This document shows positions 61,243 to 64,000 of a DNA stretch of 64,000 bases, in pieces; within the stretch, counting starts at the first letter, position 1; the number at the start of each line of letters is the position of its first letter. Location of the stretch: the NCBI GenBank assembly GCA_014925825.1, contig JACGCK010000021.1:62001-126000 (forward strand), given 5' to 3'. Source of the stretch: Pholiota molesta (taxonomy: Eukaryota > Basidiomycota > Agaricomycetes > Agaricales > Strophariaceae). A program made the position numbers and the translations under genes. The notes beneath the pieces were generated by a model that did no database searches, was not told where the DNA came from, and saw only the letters and a list, made by a program, of their open reading frames with translations.

Positions 61243-62588
61243 TCAAACGACGGAAAGCTTCACATCAACAAAGACAGGCCGGTGATCGCTTGCCAACACG
61301 CCGTCGTCAGAAAGAGAGGTTTGCACATCGTATCTCCCTATCTCCCTAGAACAGATGCCCCATACATGAGCCCACAAACTACTATGATTTTAAAGACGCA
61401 CCATCCCCGATTACTCCCCCCAAACACGAAATCGATCCTTGTCCATTCTCTGACATTTTCTGGTTTACTGAACCCCGTAAACGTAGCGAAGTTGGCGGAC
61501 ACGTTCCTGCGGGGTGCTTCGGCGCGTAGATCGATAAATCGGAAGGAAGGTAGCTGGCTAGGGCTGACTGGGTATTTCTGTGTGAATGCAGCGCCAACGG
61601 GAAGTGGGGGTACGGATCCTGTCAGAACTTTGTAGGCACCTGAATCGGCTTGTGTTGAAGAACTAACAAAATCACGCCGGTTATGAATTGTAGGTCAAGT
61701 CATAATGTGCTTGCTGACCTGTTGAAATCTCCCAAGACAAACACTGGCGCATCGGTGTTCACTGCTTCAAAGCGCGCTCTATGTAGCAAAAGCGATGCCC
61801 GAATCTCCGTTGTTCGTCGGAGCTGTGATCCAAGTGCGTGTTCAGCACAGTAAATTGTCTGTCGCCCGTGGTCGTCTTGAATCGAGCGACTGTGCATACT
61901 CGGATACATCCAGCGCCAGGATATCTTGAGGGCTCGAATGGTGTATTACTAGTTTTAACTGTTCAATAATCGGCATGGAAAAGTGATAGTCTTGTGACAT
62001 ACGAAAGCCAGAAAGAATCAGTGGATAAGAGTTCAATCTCGGTGCTAAGGAATGCAACGGATCAATGACGCGGTGTAGCTTTGATAGAATTATATATGCG
62101 TACCGCTTATAAAAAATCGGGCTGAATTCTCCCTTATTTACACCATCTTCTCGGCCTACGCCTACCTATCAATACCAAAGGAGAATTTAATAACACACGA
62201 AAATTAAGGATGGATGATCGATGGCGATCAGGACCCAAGCGCTCATGCGCATTCCCTTACCCATGCCCAATCGTCTCCAAATAGCTCCTTTAAGTCATTC
62301 ACTTGCCGAATCAGGGCCTCCTGGAAGCCTAGCCGCATCCAAGGGTTCAGATGAGCTTGAGTCTCAGACTAACGAAGGATAGAGAGGTGTACCTGCCAGA
62401 ACGATGTCCGCCTTCAGCAAGATATCAGCAACCCTGAGCCTGCGCAAGCTCCACGGCTGTTCTCCAGTCAATGCAAGATATGTCGGCGGTTTTAGTGGAT
62501 CTGCGGTGCTCAAGCTATCCAGTGATTGCTGTACGGTTATGTTGTCCGGTTGGGTGTCATATCGCAGGTTGTACGTGACGAATCGCAT
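61243..62588 (-). CDS. Endonuclease/exonuclease/phosphatase family protein
   Basis: EEP-fold (DNase I-like) metal-dependent phosphodiesterase; the substrate is unknown. Start MRFVTYNLRYDTQPDN, with the metal-binding Asn in YNLRYD. Next exons give GFQEALIRQVNDLKELFGDD, with the conserved QE, then VGVGREDGVNKGEFSPIFYK, FTVLNTHLDHSSDEQRRFG, LLLHRARFEAVNTDAPVFVL with GDFN (catalytic His and Asp/Asn), SGAYKVLTGSVPPLPVGAAF, TRIDFVFGGSNRGW and finally SDDGVLASDHRPVFVDVKLS with the terminal DH pair, stopping at 61243. One base is missing near 61799 (RRFG to ASLLL). An in-frame ATG at 62657 would extend the N-terminus by 23 residues. Roughly 300 residues. No signal peptide at the chosen start. Confidence 0.87.
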
Positions 62589-63168
62589 TGCCGATACAGA
62601 AGTTTCGGGACGAGTAGTGTGGTTATCAGAGGAAATGCGAGGAAAGCACAAAATCAAAACACACTGCCAGCCTTGTGTTTTGGCGATACGGGCGCTTATC
62701 GCTATCTTCCAGCGCGGTCACGTGACTTGGTGGCGCTTGCACGGCGCTTCAACTTGTGGTTTCTGGTCTGTTTGTTATCAGGACTTCATAGCCTTGCTAT
62801 GTACTTCGATTGAAATGTGATGATCATTTGTTTTGGTCGTCGCATGAAGCAGGAAATTTCGAATGCGCATTCGATGTGTGATATTTTTGAGGTATCTGAT
62901 AGGGACGCTAAATTCCATCAGCTAATGCAAACAAGTAGCAGATAGGCCAAACTATATGCAAAAAATAGAATCTGAATTGCTCTTGGTTATTCTGAGGATA
63001 AAGCTTGGATAAAGCGAAGATATCCACAATTTAAAGATATCAATATAAGCGTCCTTGAGAGCGTGAGAAATGGTAGGCATGACTTGACAATGGACGCGAT
63101 TTTCTGTTCAAGTTTCTCTGTCTTCCACCAACTTCTTCCATCTCGAGCAAGCACGAGTGGTCTCCAGA

Positions 63169-64000
63169 ATGGCGATAGGTATTTTCGACATACCACAAGA
63201 GCTCTGCGTTCAAGTACTCTCCAACCTTGACGCCATTGCTCTCACCCGCTGCGCGATTGTGAGTGCAAGATGTTCATTTCAGCTCGATGAAATTGATTGA
63301 TTTTGACAACATAGACATGCAAATCTATGTACGAAACCATCCGAACAATTTCCGAATTGGCATATATTGTTCAACTACACCTTGAGGGTCTTACAGAGGC
63401 TGGAACTTCCACGGCTCACTCCGAACTCATCATGCACCTTCAACGCCGTCGCAAGGCCTGGTTATCACCAAACACGATTGAAAAGGGAGAAAGCTTTACT
63501 TTAAATATGGAATACCAGTGCACAGCATACGAACTTGTCGGAGGCGCTTTCGCGGACGTAAACATGCAAAACTTCGAAATTGCATGGCTGCCGACTTCTA
63601 GCAACGACGAGGGCCGTATACTTCGAAGAGCATCAACTGAGATGCGGATTAAGAGCTTTGCGATGGACCCGACACAGGATGTAATAGCATTCTTAGAGGA
63701 AGATACAGGGTAAGTACTGGTGCAACATCGTCCACACTTGATCTAAACACCGCCATAGCCCACCGTCACTGACAGCTCCTCGCACCGTTCGCATCCACAT
63801 TCGCACTATATCCACCGACATCATCCACCCACTCGCGCAACAGAGTCCTTTACAACTTTCCATCCACCATACTTCCGCCACTACATTTGAAAACGCCTTT
63901 TTGCAGTTCGCGCGCAGCACGTTGGTGTTCTATTTCTGTACTCCTGTACGGATTGAGCCGTATATACAGATATGGGATTGGGCTACATCTGAAGTCATAG
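63169..64000 (+). CDS. F-box-type protein, partial
   Basis: Agaricomycete F-box family protein running off the right edge. Start MAIGIFDIPQELCVQVLSNL then DAIALTRCAI, the F-box, joined over a 55-nt intron to TCKSMYETIRTISELAYIVQ. It continues LHLEGLTEAG, LQRRRKAWLSPNTIEKG, YQCTAYELVGGAFADVN and MRIKSFAMDPTQDVIAFLEE. After a second intron at about 63711-63760 come VRIHIRTISTDIIHP and LVFYFCTPVRIEPYIQIWDW. The DPTQDVIAF-type strand and WDW pattern recall the beta-propeller-like body of this fungal family. The 3' end is outside the window. Confidence 0.8.

Noticed and set aside
1..64000. CRISPR array, bacterial operons, rRNA or clear tRNA genes
   Set aside because: The sequence is eukaryotic with spliceosomal introns; no repeat-spacer array was seen and no tRNA-like cloverleaf was identified by eye. 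A covariance-model scan would be needed to exclude tRNAs.

Overview
The window is nuclear DNA of a filamentous fungus, almost certainly a mushroom-forming basidiomycete (Agaricomycetes). The evidence is: many 45-120 nt introns with GT(A/G)NGT donors and AG acceptors; a fungal BTB/POZ protein and two F-box-type proteins; a Plavaka/CACTA-type Tnp2 transposon; an APSES-family protein; and Ure2p-like GST, SPX-type phosphate permease and fungal nitrilase genes. Coordinates of multi-exon genes run from first to last coding base and include introns. Splice sites were read by eye.

Layout. 0-3.2 kb: a partial BTB protein (-), a Ure2p-like glutathione transferase (-), then two cytochrome c oxidase assembly factors transcribed head to head, COA5/PET191 (-) and COA6 (+). 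3.2-6.0 kb: nothing recognisable. 6.07-14.39 kb: a complete CACTA-superfamily element with 51-nt terminal inverted repeats, a TTA target duplication, a Tnp2 transposase (+), a converging nuclear-looking passenger gene (-), and between them a ~2 kb GC-rich minisatellite-like island that itself appears to be an insertion. 14.4-20.7 kb: a Ser-rich unknown protein (+) whose TATA box abuts the transposon, and a very long arrestin-domain protein with a Pro/Ser-rich tail (-). 20.9-24.1 kb: traces of an unrecognised hydrophobic multi-exon gene (-). 25.4-28.9 kb: an SPX-domain phosphate permease (+). 30.3-35.1 kb: an APSES-type DNA-binding protein (-) and ornithine decarboxylase (-). 35.1-40.4 kb: gene-poor. 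40.4-45.1 kb: the PP2A activator PTPA (-) and Ku70 (+), head to head over 282 bp. 47.1-50 kb: an F-box protein (-) and a monothiol glutaredoxin of the Grx3/4 type (+). 50.7-55.2 kb: a nitrilase/cyanide hydratase gene (+) bracketed by two diverged ~1.37 kb direct repeats. 58.3-62.6 kb: a Maf nucleotide pyrophosphatase (+), the Hus1 checkpoint clamp subunit (+) and an endonuclease/exonuclease/phosphatase protein (-). 63.2 kb to the edge: a partial F-box-type protein (+).

The genes are mostly housekeeping and not one pathway, but three pairs stand out: COA5/COA6 (cytochrome oxidase assembly), Ku70 and Hus1 (DNA damage response), and the arrestin and SPX transporter genes (nutrient-permease control). 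A recurring pattern affects interpretation. Many conserved genes between 2 and 35 kb change frame by one base, usually as if one base of a short run were missing, while eight genes (GST and seven right of 40 kb) read through cleanly. This looks more like local consensus error than real pseudogenisation, so broken frames here should not be taken as gene loss without reads.
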